A stretch of DNA of 24,649 nt from CAZAXU01 sp964489245 (lineage in GTDB: Bacteria; Bacteroidota; Bacteroidia; Flavobacteriales; Flavobacteriaceae), in NCBI GenBank assembly GCA_964489245.1, contig CAZAXU010000030.1, positions 1 to 24,649 on the forward strand. Direction: 5' to 3'. The notes under the pieces were generated by a model, which did not search any database, was not told the DNA's origin, and saw only the letters and a list, made by a program, of their open reading frames with translations. Positions 7,478 to 15,332 of the stretch are shown here, piece after piece (the first letter of the stretch is position 1; each line of letters begins with the position of its first letter). A program made the translations under genes and the position numbers.

Positions 7478-7501
7478 ACATGTTTAATTATTAACTAAAA
7501 A

Positions 7502-7906
7502 TTAAATATCGTCAAAATCAACGTCGGTGAAATTCTCAGGTTTAACTTCCTCTTCGGCGGTTTCTTCAGCAGCTTTCACTTCTTCTTTATTTTCGCCGTC
7601 AACTTGAACACTATAGTCTTTTTTATGTCTTTCTGAGATGACTTCTTCTCCTTTTTCTTCCAGAATGAAATCGGTTACTTCAGCCAGCATCTCTCTGAAT
7701 TTTCCAAAATCTTCCTTATAAAGATAGATTTTGTGTTTTTTGTAGCTAAATGTTCCGTCTTCGTTCGTGTTTTTCTTACTCTCCGTAATGGTAAGATAAT
7801 AGTCTCCCGCCTTAGTTTCTCTTACATCAAAGAAATAAGTTCTTCTTCCCGCTCTAAATACTTTAGAGTAAATTTCTTCAGGTTTAGTGTATTCTTTTTC
7901 AGTCAT
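7502..7906 (-). CDS. PUR-family DNA/RNA-binding protein (DUF3276)
   Basis: The 134-residue product has one PUR-type domain at about 12-90: SKVFRAGRRTYFFDVRETKAGDYY, then a strand pair and KIYLYKEDFGKFREML. This is the single-PUR-repeat form found in Bacteroidota and spirochaetes (BpuR in Borrelia), which binds single-stranded nucleic acid as a dimer. The C-terminal 45 residues are strongly acidic and rich in Glu, probably disordered. It reads convergently to ybaB and divergently from nusB, with its own TAnnTTTG promoter. Target genes cannot be inferred. Confidence 0.88.
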   Translation of the reverse strand: MTEKEYTKPEEIYSKVFRAGRRTYFFDVRETKAGDYYLTITESKKNTNEDGTFSYKKHKIYLYKEDFGKFREMLAEVTDFILEEKGEEVISERHKKDYSVQVDGENKEEVKAAEETAEEEVKPENFTDVDFDDI

Positions 7907-7937
7907 TTTCCAACTATCTTTTAAGATTTTTATGCTA

Positions 7938-7967
7938 CAAAGCTAATAAAAATATTATTCAAACAAA
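7938..7967 (-). promoter_or_regulatory. promoter of the PUR-family gene (-7 and -33)
   Basis: On the minus strand TAGCTTTG (7945-7938) is an exact TAnnTTTG match 31 bases before the start. TTTG (7967-7964) lies 18 bases further upstream at -33 spacing. Confidence 0.6.
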
Positions 7968-8003
7968 AAATATTTTTTTTTTAGTTTTCATAGAAATAAA
8001 AAC

Positions 8004-8011
8004 TAAATTTG
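8004..8011 (+). promoter_or_regulatory. -7 promoter element for nusB; decides the start codon
   Basis: TAAATTTG matches TAnnTTTG. It covers the upstream in-frame TTG (8009-8011), so that TTG cannot be the translation start and the ATG at 8039 is favoured. Confidence 0.6.
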
Positions 8012-8038
8012 CAATTCATTTACAGGAACGCTAATTCA

Positions 8039-8983
8039 ATGCTTAACAGAAGAAATATCAGAATAAAAGTAATGCAAGGAATTTTTGGCATGCAAGAATC
8101 TCAATCAGATGATTTGCCGGCAAATGAGAAATTGCTTTTTCTTTCGTTTAATAATATTTATAAGCTCTATATCCTGTTGTTGCTTTTTCTTGTAGAACTA
8201 AAAAAACGAGCGGAAAGAGAAGTTGAAAGCGCTAAGAAAAAAAATTTTCCTACGGAAGAAGAACGAAATCCCAGTTATAAATTTGTAAATAATCGAATCT
8301 TTAAGTTTTTTCAAGATAATCTGTTTTTGCAAGAATATGCTAAAAACTATAAATTAGACAAGTGGAAAAGAGATCCTGAATTTGTGGTTTTGGTGTTGCA
8401 GAAAATAAAATCAGGTAAAATTTATAGAGAATATATGCAAAACAATATTTCATCTTTCAAAGATGACAAGGAATTTGTTTTGGAACTCTATAAAAATCAT
8501 ATTGCTCCCGAGGAGAAACTGCATGACTCTTTTGAGTCGGATGAAAGTCATTGGGCAGATGATATTGCCACGGCAAATACTTTTGTGATGAAAACCATTT
8601 CGGATATCAAAGAGCTTGATACTGTTCATAAAGAATTTTTCAATCTCTTCAAAGATGAAATGGACAGAGATTTTGCCAAAGAACTTTTCAGAAAAGTGGT
8701 TCTTAACGACAAAGAGCTCACCGAAATGCTGCAAGGCAGAACTCCCAACTGGGAATATGACCGAATCTCGAGAATCGATAGGTTGATTCTGAAAATGGGA
8801 ATAGCGGAAATCATCTATTTTCCTTCCATCCCTCCCAACGTGACCATCAATGAATATGTGGAAATTGCCAAGGAATATTCCACTCAGAAAAGTAATATTT
8901 TTATCAACGGTGTATTGGATAAAGTGTTGAAAGATTTGAAAAAAGATAAAAAATTGAATAAGAATATCAGAGGAAATATGTAA
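8039..8983 (+). CDS. nusB: transcription antitermination factor NusB (long Bacteroidota form)
   Basis: The product is 314 residues from the ATG at 8039. It starts MLNRRNIRIKVMQGIFG, the NusB first helix. A long charged helical insertion (about residues 30-160) follows, which proteobacterial NusB (about 140 residues) lacks but Bacteroidota NusB has. The C-terminal third carries the core, with FRKVVLNDKELTEML, WEYDRISRIDRLILKMGIAEI and the terminal PNVTINEYVEIAKEYS with INGVLDKVLKDL. NusB binds boxA RNA with S10 (NusE) and supports rRNA antitermination. An in-frame TTG at 8009 lies within the promoter motif and was rejected. A DUF1573 lipoprotein gene follows 31 bases later, a pairing common in this phylum. 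Confidence 0.92.
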   Translation: MLNRRNIRIKVMQGIFGMQESQSDDLPANEKLLFLSFNNIYKLYILLLLFLVELKKRAEREVESAKKKNFPTEEERNPSYKFVNNRIFKFFQDNLFLQEYAKNYKLDKWKRDPEFVVLVLQKIKSGKIYREYMQNNISSFKDDKEFVLELYKNHIAPEEKLHDSFESDESHWADDIATANTFVMKTISDIKELDTVHKEFFNLFKDEMDRDFAKELFRKVVLNDKELTEMLQGRTPNWEYDRISRIDRLILKMGIAEIIYFPSIPPNVTINEYVEIAKEYSTQKSNIFINGVLDKVLKDLKKDKKLNKNIRGNM

Positions 8984-9014
8984 TCGAAATACTAATTATA
9001 AAAAATGAAATGCA

Positions 9015-9533
9015 ATGAAAAAACTAGTTTTGTTATTTAGTGTGTTTACGATGATTTTGGCGAGTTGTGGAAACGACAATCCCGCTTCAAGAATCAAAGA
9101 TGAAAACATTGAAAAAGCCAAACAAAGAGATGCAAAACTCAATGAATTTCCTGAAATGAATTTTGAAGTGACCGAAATTGATTTTGGCACACACAACGAA
9201 GGAGATGTGTTGGACACGATTTTCAATTTTACCAATACCGGAAAACTTCCGTTGGTAATCACCAAAGTAAAAACAACTTGTGGTTGCACCACACCTTTTT
9301 GGCCCAAAGAACCCATAAAACCAGGCGAAAAGAGTCAAATCAAAGTGCGTTTTAATACCAATCATAAACCCGGCAAACAAAGCAAAACCATTACGATACA
9401 TGCCAATACAAAAAAGATGACTGAAACTGTCAAAATCAAAGCCTATATCAATCCCAAGGATAAGAAAAAGGCAGAAAGCATGAAAAAAGTCAATTCAATT
9501 TTGAAGAATAAAATAAATCCGAATAATCTATAA
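9015..9533 (+). CDS. DUF1573 lipoprotein
   Basis: The 172-residue product has a lipoprotein signal: a basic start, a hydrophobic core and a lipobox ILASC with Cys18. Residues about 48-148 form the DUF1573 immunoglobulin-like domain, with FGTHNEGDVLDTIFNFTNTG, a TTCGCTTP turn containing two Cys, and the PGEKSQIKVRFNT strand. A Lys/Asn-rich tail ends the protein. It is expected in the periplasm or outer membrane. DUF1573 domains resemble ASPM-SPD-2-Hydin beta-sandwiches, but no biochemical role is established. It is probably cotranscribed with nusB. The yajC and coaE genes that often follow in Bacteroidota are absent here. Confidence 0.85.
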   Translation: MKKLVLLFSVFTMILASCGNDNPASRIKDENIEKAKQRDAKLNEFPEMNFEVTEIDFGTHNEGDVLDTIFNFTNTGKLPLVITKVKTTCGCTTPFWPKEPIKPGEKSQIKVRFNTNHKPGKQSKTITIHANTKKMTETVKIKAYINPKDKKKAESMKKVNSILKNKINPNNL

Positions 9534-9555
9534 ATCACAAACATTTTTTTAATCG

Positions 9556-9592
9556 ATAAACCTTTCTATATTAAGCCTGCGGAAAGGTTTAT
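9556..9592. terminator. hairpin after the DUF1573 gene, probable terminator
   Basis: The left arm ATAAACCTTTC (9556-9566) and right arm GAAAGGTTTAT (9582-9592) pair perfectly over 11 bases with a 15-base loop. No long T tract follows on the + strand, so termination may be partial and the downstream membrane-protein gene may be read through. Confidence 0.5.
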
Positions 9593-9610
9593 TGCATTTA
9601 TATACGGCAA

Positions 9611-10810
9611 ATGAACGCAAAAAAACAATTTAGTATAGCATTATACTTCTTCTTCGGCATTTCCATACTCGGACTGATTCTCAGGTTAGTTCCCGTCTAT
9701 CCTTTGGGAATCAATTTTTCCAATTTTTTGCATGCACATTCCCATGTGGCCTTCTTGGGATGGCTGCACGGCGGATTTATCAGTCTGATTTCATATATTT
9801 TTTTGAGAAAGAAACTCAACACACGATACTTCAGATTTATCTACCTGTTTACAATCTTTAATATTGCCGGAATGTACATTTCTTTTCCCATTCAAGGATA
9901 TAAACTTTTTTCTATCATTTTTCTTTCATTATTTCTGATTTCCACCTATTTGTTTTTGAGCTATTTTTTCAAACACAAACAAGATATTGATATTTATCCG
10001 GCAACTTATAAATTCACTAAAGCCGGACTTTGGTTGATGTTTGTTTCAAGTTTAAGCCCTTGGTCTTTGGTTTTTATCTTGAAAATGTTCGGAAAAGAAT
10101 CAAATTTCTATAAGTATGATATTTTTTATTACCTGCATTTTCAATATAACGGATGGTTTTTGTTTGCCATGATTGCCATCACCATGTATTTATTGGAGCG
10201 AAGAAATATCAGGCTGTGTCACCGTCAAACCAAACTGATTTACGGGTTGTTGCTCATTGCTGTTTTCTTTGGCTATTTTTCTAACACTTTATGGGCAAAT
10301 CCCGGAATTTTCTATAATATTTTGGCATTCATTGGCGGATTTGCCGAAATTGCTGCCATACTATATTTGTTCCGTTTGCTTGTGAAGTATCGCATCTATA
10401 TCAAACAACCGATTTCAGACTTTTCTTACAGGATATTAAAAATCATATTATTCAGTCTTATGCTGAAATCTGTTTTACAATTTGTAGGTTCCTTCCAATA
10501 TTATGCAGACTTAAGCTATCTGATTAGAGACTTTATCATTGGATATTTACATCTGATTATGTTGGGTATTTTTACGCCTTTTCTATTGATTATTGCAAAA
10601 GAATTGAATTTCATTGAGCTAAAATCTGCGCATTTTTATACATTTTACTTCGGATTTTTAATCACAGAAGCCGTAATTTTTTTCAGGGCTACATTGTTGT
10701 GGTTCGGCGTGAATTTCAGCGCCTATATTTTTAATTTGATTTTATTTATATTCACATTGTTAATGTTTACGGGAATTAGCCTAATCACAAGTTTTAAAAA
10801 CAAAATATGA
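9611..10810 (+). CDS. polytopic membrane protein with conserved-looking helix histidines (haem-copper oxidase/NnrS-like topology)
   Basis: The product of 399 residues has about 12 hydrophobic helices and almost no soluble part. Histidines cluster at the start of the second helix in HAHSHVAFLGWLHGG (H41, H43, H45, H53). Others sit in YYLHFQYNGWF (H176) and in IIGYLHLIMLG (H314). The pattern of H/W/G-rich helices recalls subunit I of haem-copper oxidases and NnrS proteins, where such His residues ligate haem or copper. It is not a normal oxidase subunit: the HxH pair and the CuB His cluster are not obvious. I regard it as a candidate metal- or haem-binding protein of unknown function. Its stop overlaps the prmA start (ATGA, 10807-10810), so the two are translationally coupled. 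Confidence 0.75.
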   Translation: MNAKKQFSIALYFFFGISILGLILRLVPVYPLGINFSNFLHAHSHVAFLGWLHGGFISLISYIFLRKKLNTRYFRFIYLFTIFNIAGMYISFPIQGYKLFSIIFLSLFLISTYLFLSYFFKHKQDIDIYPATYKFTKAGLWLMFVSSLSPWSLVFILKMFGKESNFYKYDIFYYLHFQYNGWFLFAMIAITMYLLERRNIRLCHRQTKLIYGLLLIAVFFGYFSNTLWANPGIFYNILAFIGGFAEIAAILYLFRLLVKYRIYIKQPISDFSYRILKIILFSLMLKSVLQFVGSFQYYADLSYLIRDFIIGYLHLIMLGIFTPFLLIIAKELNFIELKSAHFYTFYFGFLITEAVIFFRATLLWFGVNFSAYIFNLILFIFTLLMFTGISLITSFKNKI

Positions 10811-11625
10811 CAAACTATATCGAATATCGATTTGAAATCAATCCTGTTGATGCCTTTAGAGAAATTCTGATGGCAGAACTCTCCTATTGCGGATTTGAAG
10901 GTTTTGTTGAGACCGAAACCGGTTTTTTGGCTTATGCCAATCAAGAACCTGATTTTGAAGATGTGTTCAAAAAGTATGACGTCAAAGTGAAATTAAGTAA
11001 AAAAAACCTTAAAGAAGAAAATTGGAACGCCTCTTGGGAAAAACATATCAAAGAACTAATCATTGATGATTATATCTATATCAGAACATCTTTTCATCCT
11101 GAAAGAGAATATCCCGTCAGCATCACCATTGACCCGAAAATGAGCTTTGGCACAGGACATCACGAAACAACCTATCTGATGATTAAACAAATGATGCGTC
11201 TGAATTTGAAGCATAAAAATATTTTGGATATGGGTGCAGGAACCGGTGTTTTAGCCATTCTTGCAGAAAGGTTTGGTGCTACTGAAATCATTGCCATTGA
11301 CAATGACAAATGGTCATATGAAAACATGATTGAAAATTTTGAAAAAAATAACTGTTCCCGAGTCAGAGCTTTTTTTGGCAACGCCGAAACACTCTCTGAT
11401 TTCAAACAATTTGATGTTATTTTGGCAAATATCAATCGGAACATTTTGTTAGACGATATGAAACACTATATCGAACACTTAAAACCCAAAGGAATCTTGG
11501 TTATGAGCGGTTTTTACAGCAAAGATATTCCGCTCATCAAAACATCTGCAGAAAACTTAGGCATGAAATTTGAAGACCATCTGGAGAAAAATAATTGGAT
11601 AAGTGTAAAATTCACCAAAGCGTGA
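10807..11625 (+). CDS. prmA: ribosomal protein L11 methyltransferase
   Basis: The 272-residue SAM-dependent enzyme methylates Lys and the N-terminal amino group of ribosomal protein L11. The family motif ENWNASWEKH is near residue 75 and MSFGTGHHETT near 112. The SAM-binding motif is LDMGAGTGVLAI near 139, with the acidic DND after the second strand. ANINRNIL near 216 is the catalytic-region motif. The N-terminal 70 residues form the L11-recognition domain. The size is slightly below the E. coli enzyme (293). The start overlaps the stop of the preceding membrane-protein gene by four bases. Confidence 0.93.
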   Translation: MTNYIEYRFEINPVDAFREILMAELSYCGFEGFVETETGFLAYANQEPDFEDVFKKYDVKVKLSKKNLKEENWNASWEKHIKELIIDDYIYIRTSFHPEREYPVSITIDPKMSFGTGHHETTYLMIKQMMRLNLKHKNILDMGAGTGVLAILAERFGATEIIAIDNDKWSYENMIENFEKNNCSRVRAFFGNAETLSDFKQFDVILANINRNILLDDMKHYIEHLKPKGILVMSGFYSKDIPLIKTSAENLGMKFEDHLEKNNWISVKFTKA

Positions 11626-11675
11626 TTGTATCAAAAAAAATTATAACTTTATCCCTTGAAAATTAAGTAAAGAAT

Positions 11676-11948
11676 ATGCAAGAAAATTTTGCGCCAAAAC
11701 ACAAAGACGAATCAAAAGAAAAAGAACTTTCAAAGATTGTTCTCTATAATGATGATGTCAATACTTTTGACTTTGTGATTGAGATGCTCATGATCTATTG
11801 CGAGCACAATATCAATCAAGCAGAGCAGTGTGCCATGCTGACACACTATAAAGGCAAAAGTATCGTTAAGAAAGGTACATATAAAAAACTGGAACCCATT
11901 GCATCCGCACTACTCGACAAAGGGCTTAGTGTGGAAATCGAATCCTAA
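11676..11948 (+). CDS. clpS: ATP-dependent Clp protease adaptor ClpS
   Basis: The adaptor of 90 residues binds N-end-rule substrates and delivers them to ClpA- or ClpC-type unfoldases. LYNDDVNTFDFVIEML (23-38) carries the pocket residues N25, D26 and D27, and THYKGKSIV (56-64) has H57, equivalent to E. coli H66. The position matching the E. coli gatekeeper Met62 is Ala53 by eye alignment, which may widen the pocket. The N-terminal 17 residues are charged and flexible, as usual. It sits 50 bases after prmA and 19 bases before the LysM gene. A weak TAACTTTA (11644-11651), one base off consensus, may provide a promoter. clpP and clpX lie elsewhere in the window. Confidence 0.92.
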   Translation: MQENFAPKHKDESKEKELSKIVLYNDDVNTFDFVIEMLMIYCEHNINQAEQCAMLTHYKGKSIVKKGTYKKLEPIASALLDKGLSVEIES

Positions 11949-11967
11949 AAAAGAATTTTTTTTCGTT

Positions 11968-13959
11968 ATGAATATCAATAATTTCAAAGCACATATTTTA
12001 AACCCGAAGCTGTTTTCAGCAATATTTTTTCTTCTTGTTTTTGCCCTACACGCTCAAAATTTTGTTCAGCATGTTGTTGCCGACGGAGAAAGCATTCGGT
12101 CAATCTCAAAGAAATATAAGGTTGCGCCTTCTGAAATCTATAGATACAACACCAACATCAAGTTTACGAAGGAACACAAACTTGCCAGCGGACAAGTGTT
12201 GAGAATTGCCACTAACGAAAAAATTTCTCAAATTACGAGCAATGTCAAAACCATGAAGCTCGATGGAAAAATTGCCGACTATAAATATCATACCGTGAGA
12301 GAAAATGAAACGATTTATAGCCTGTCAAAAAAATATGATACCAGCATAGAAAATATTGTCAAAGCCAACCATATTGAAGGCGCCAACATTAAATTAGGGC
12401 AAATTCTCATCATTCCCGTTTCCGTTCATGAAAACTCACCAAAACCTGTCAATTCAGACAAATACGTCACTTATATTGTCGGTCCGAAAGAAGGAAAATG
12501 GCGTGTGGCCTATAACCATCATATCACGATTGACGAGTTGGAACGCCTGAATCCGGAAATCAAAGAAAAAAAACTGCAAGTACATCAAGAATTGCTTGTG
12601 CCAAAATATTCGGTCAGTGTTTCCGCTTCGCATGAAATCCAAAAAAAACCGTCTTATATTTTTCATGAGGTTATGCCGAAAGAAACCATGTATAGTTTGA
12701 GCAAGACCTATCATATTTCTCCTGAAGATCTCGTTAAATTTAATCCTGAATTGACTCAAGGATTGAAAACAGGACAAAAAATCAGAATACCCGTTCAAAG
12801 CGGAGATTCCTTGACCAAGGCTCCCGATTATCAGGATGAACCTGTTGAAATACAGCCTGAGACTATAAATTTATTGGATAGTTTAGACTTTTCAAAAGAA
12901 TATAAAATTGCTATTTTGCTGCCTTTCAATCTCAAGAAAATTGCTGAAGAAAAAGAATCTGAAAAGGTTTGCAGAAGAATTCAGGAAAGCAAAATTCTGG
13001 ATTATTACTCCGGAATTAAAATGGCTGTTGATTCCATGAAAACCATTGGAATGCAAATCAAAACCGATGTTTTTGACACACAGAAATCACCGTTTGTAAC
13101 CCAAAAAATATTGGAGACAACAGACCTTTCAGATTATGATTTTGTCATTGGCCCTATCAAAAAAGAAAATATAGAGAAAGTTGCCATGGCTCTTGAAACA
13201 GAAAATACTCCGGTGGTGGTTCATAAATATGACGGGGAACAAAATTTCAGAAATTTGGTGGTCTCAACCACAACAAATGACTATCTGAAAACTCATATCA
13301 TCAACTATTTAAAAGATCAAGCTTTTGACAAGGCGCTAAGCATTGTCTATGACGATCCTAAAAAGAAACCGGAAATAGAAGCCATCGCACAACAGTTTGA
13401 CACCCCCGTGACTCTGATTGAAGGCAAAGAAACCAAAAAAGGTTTTTCCATTTATCAATCGCAAATTCTGTCCAAACTAAGTAAGAATAAAGAAAATTAT
13501 GTGGTTCTTGCTTCGGACGATGATTCTTTTATATTTTCTGTGCTTTCCACCTTGAATTCCGTTGCCAATACTTATAAGGTTACACTGTTTACTCTAGACG
13601 ATAAGCGCTTATATGAAAACGACACCAACGACAGAATGAATATGTATTTGTCTAATCTCAGATATCATTTCCCTACAAAAATGAAAAGGATGATTGATGT
13701 TTCATTTCAAAAAAAATATGAACAAAAATATAATATCATCCCCAACTTCACCGTGATAAACGGTTTTGATACGGGGTTTGATTTATTATTGAGAGTCGGT
13801 AATGCAGACAATTTATTGGAAGGACTACAAAAAATCGGGAAAACCGCTCAAAGCTCTAAAGTCTATCTCTATCGGCATTCTCACGAAGGAGGTTTTAAAA
13901 ACCAAGCATCCGTAATCCTAATGATTGACAAGGATTTGTCTTTGAAAATGGTTGAATAA
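11968..13959 (+). CDS. LysM-repeat protein with C-terminal periplasmic-binding-protein-like domain
   Basis: The 663-residue protein begins with a signal peptide (MNINNFKAH, hydrophobic core, AHAQ-like cleavage near residue 30). Four LysM repeats follow at about 34-80, 107-151, 168-213 and 231-276. Repeats 2 and 4 are typical (ENETIYSLSKKY, KETMYSLSKTY) and repeat 3 is degenerate. From about 311 a type 1 periplasmic-binding fold starts (YKIAILLPFNL) and runs to the end. LysM repeats bind peptidoglycan, so the protein probably sits in the periplasm attached to the wall. The ligand of the binding-like domain is unknown, and no ABC transporter genes are nearby. The frame extends upstream to 11899, but that would overlap clpS and bury the signal peptide, so the ATG at 11968 is chosen. 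Confidence 0.87.
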   Translation: MNINNFKAHILNPKLFSAIFFLLVFALHAQNFVQHVVADGESIRSISKKYKVAPSEIYRYNTNIKFTKEHKLASGQVLRIATNEKISQITSNVKTMKLDGKIADYKYHTVRENETIYSLSKKYDTSIENIVKANHIEGANIKLGQILIIPVSVHENSPKPVNSDKYVTYIVGPKEGKWRVAYNHHITIDELERLNPEIKEKKLQVHQELLVPKYSVSVSASHEIQKKPSYIFHEVMPKETMYSLSKTYHISPEDLVKFNPELTQGLKTGQKIRIPVQSGDSLTKAPDYQDEPVEIQPETINLLDSLDFSKEYKIAILLPFNLKKIAEEKESEKVCRRIQESKILDYYSGIKMAVDSMKTIGMQIKTDVFDTQKSPFVTQKILETTDLSDYDFVIGPIKKENIEKVAMALETENTPVVVHKYDGEQNFRNLVVSTTTNDYLKTHIINYLKDQAFDKALSIVYDDPKKKPEIEAIAQQFDTPVTLIEGKETKKGFSIYQSQILSKLSKNKENYVVLASDDDSFIFSVLSTLNSVANTYKVTLFTLDDKRLYENDTNDRMNMYLSNLRYHFPTKMKRMIDVSFQKKYEQKYNIIPNFTVINGFDTGFDLLLRVGNADNLLEGLQKIGKTAQSSKVYLYRHSHEGGFKNQASVILMIDKDLSLKMVE

Positions 13960-14016
13960 AATCAGAAATTCATAAAATCAATATCTTCTAAAATCGTTGT
14001 AAAGACCAATAAAAAT

Positions 14017-15054
14017 TTATTTTGAGTATTCTTTTACTTTTTGGTCGTCTTTTCTGGGAATAATCATCAATACATCTTTAGTATCTACAATGGCATAATT
14101 TTTTAAATCTTTGATCACCACCTTTTTATGATTTGTTTTTATTAGATTTCCGCTGCTGTTATCTGCAATAAGTTCAGAATTGATACTCACGTTTACCTTA
14201 TCGGTTTTGAGTTGTTCATAAATGGCATTCCAAGCACCCAAATCATTCCAAATAAAATCTGCGGGGAGCACATATACATTATTTGCTTTCTCTAAAATGC
14301 CATAATCGATAGAGATATTTTCCAACAAAGGAAAATACTTCTGTATGAAATCTTTTTCCATGGGTGTGTTATAAACATCTTCGTTCCGAGACATTTCCTG
14401 ATACATCTCCGGCAAAAGCTGTTTAAAAGCTTTTAAAATGCTTTTTACACTCCAAACAAATATGCCGGCATTCCACAAGTAATTGCCTTGACTGATAAAC
14501 TCTTGTGCTTTTTCTAAAATAGGTTTTTCGGTGAAAGCCAATACTTTCTTAATCGGATTAGAATCTTTTTTTTGATATTGAATATAGCCATATCCGGTAT
14601 TGGGTGCATTGGGGACAATGCCCAGCGTCATCAGTTTATCGTGTTGAGCAACTTCGTTAAAAGCCTTTTGAACGTTGTCAAAAAATTTTTCTTCTTTTGC
14701 AATATAGTGATCAGAAGGAGCTACCAACATCACGGCTTTCGGATTGATTTTTTTAATTTTTTTTGCAGCATATAAAATGGCCGGTGCCGTGTTTCGCATC
14801 ACGGGTTCGGCAATAATCTGTTCGTCTGAAATTTGTGGAATTTGCTCTTTAATCAGACTGCGATAGCGTTCATTGGTCAATATAAATATCTGATTTTCAG
14901 GCACAAGCCTGTTAAGACGCTCAAAAGTCTGCTGAATAAACGACTTTCCTGTTCCCAACAAGTCCAAAAATTGTTTGGGCATTTCCGTTGTGCTTTCCGG
15001 CCAAAATCTGGAACCGATTCCGCCCGCCATAATAATTCCGAATTGATTGTTCAT
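14017..15054 (-). CDS. manC: mannose-1-phosphate guanylyltransferase
   Basis: The 345-residue nucleotidyltransferase makes GDP-mannose from mannose-1-phosphate and GTP for glycan synthesis. The N-terminal signature GGIGSRFWPES with PKQF (residues 12-29) is diagnostic. Other markers are FILTNERY near 56, APSDHYI near 107, GYGYIQY near 145, FTEKP near 170, LWNAGIFVW near 191 and FIWNDLGAWNA near 266. It is the single-domain form, without the C-terminal mannose-6-phosphate isomerase domain of the bifunctional enzyme. A TAnnTTTG promoter lies upstream and convergent transcription ends at the LysM gene. No other GDP-sugar genes are in the window, so the final glycan is unknown. Confidence 0.92.
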   Translation of the reverse strand: MNNQFGIIMAGGIGSRFWPESTTEMPKQFLDLLGTGKSFIQQTFERLNRLVPENQIFILTNERYRSLIKEQIPQISDEQIIAEPVMRNTAPAILYAAKKIKKINPKAVMLVAPSDHYIAKEEKFFDNVQKAFNEVAQHDKLMTLGIVPNAPNTGYGYIQYQKKDSNPIKKVLAFTEKPILEKAQEFISQGNYLWNAGIFVWSVKSILKAFKQLLPEMYQEMSRNEDVYNTPMEKDFIQKYFPLLENISIDYGILEKANNVYVLPADFIWNDLGAWNAIYEQLKTDKVNVSINSELIADNSSGNLIKTNHKKVVIKDLKNYAIVDTKDVLMIIPRKDDQKVKEYSK

Positions 15055-15110
15055 ATTTTTTGTTGTTTAATGCTGTCGCCCACTGTGTTTTACAACAAGC
15101 GCGGTCTTTG

Positions 15111-15118
15111 CAAAGATA
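15111..15118 (-). promoter_or_regulatory. -7 promoter element for manC
   Basis: On the minus strand this reads TATCTTTG, an exact TAnnTTTG match 56 bases before the start. TTTG (15146-15143) lies 24 bases upstream. A perfect 12-base palindrome TCTTTGCAAAGA (15105-15116) overlaps the element. Confidence 0.5.
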
Positions 15119-15179
15119 GGTTATTTGTAAATATCTCTTCATCAAACTTTTTAATTGTCTTTTCTTTGATGAGAAAAAC

Positions 15180-15295
15180 TATTTGAATCCGTGTGATTAT
15201 TATTTCACGGATTGTTCCTGTGGTGCTGACAATAATTTATTTTATTTGTAATTCACTACAGATTTTGCTCAGAGACGCCTACGGAGCAAAGCCTA
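15180..15295. repeat. spacer with two hairpins, possible decayed repeat element
   Basis: AATCCGTG (15186-15193) pairs with CACGGATT (15206-15213) around a 12-base loop. TTTGCTC (15264-15270) pairs with GAGCAAA (15284-15290) around AGAGACGCCTACG. These blocks are more GC-rich than the rest of the 278-base spacer 15055-15332, which has no gene. They may be terminator hairpins for the sprT end of the operon or remnants of a repeat. Confidence 0.4.
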
Positions 15296-15332
15296 AATAA
15301 ATATTTGCTATAATTTCCACTTTAAAAAAATA

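Noticed and set aside
8009..8038. Longer nusB start at a TTG
   Set aside because: The TTG is part of the TAAATTTG promoter element, and the ATG at 8039 gives the expected NusB N-terminus.
11899..11967. Upstream extension of the LysM gene overlapping clpS
   Set aside because: It would bury the signal peptide behind 23 residues read from clpS in another frame.
13960..14016. Possible terminator between the LysM gene and manC
   Set aside because: Only weak AT palindromes are present, with no GC-rich stem.
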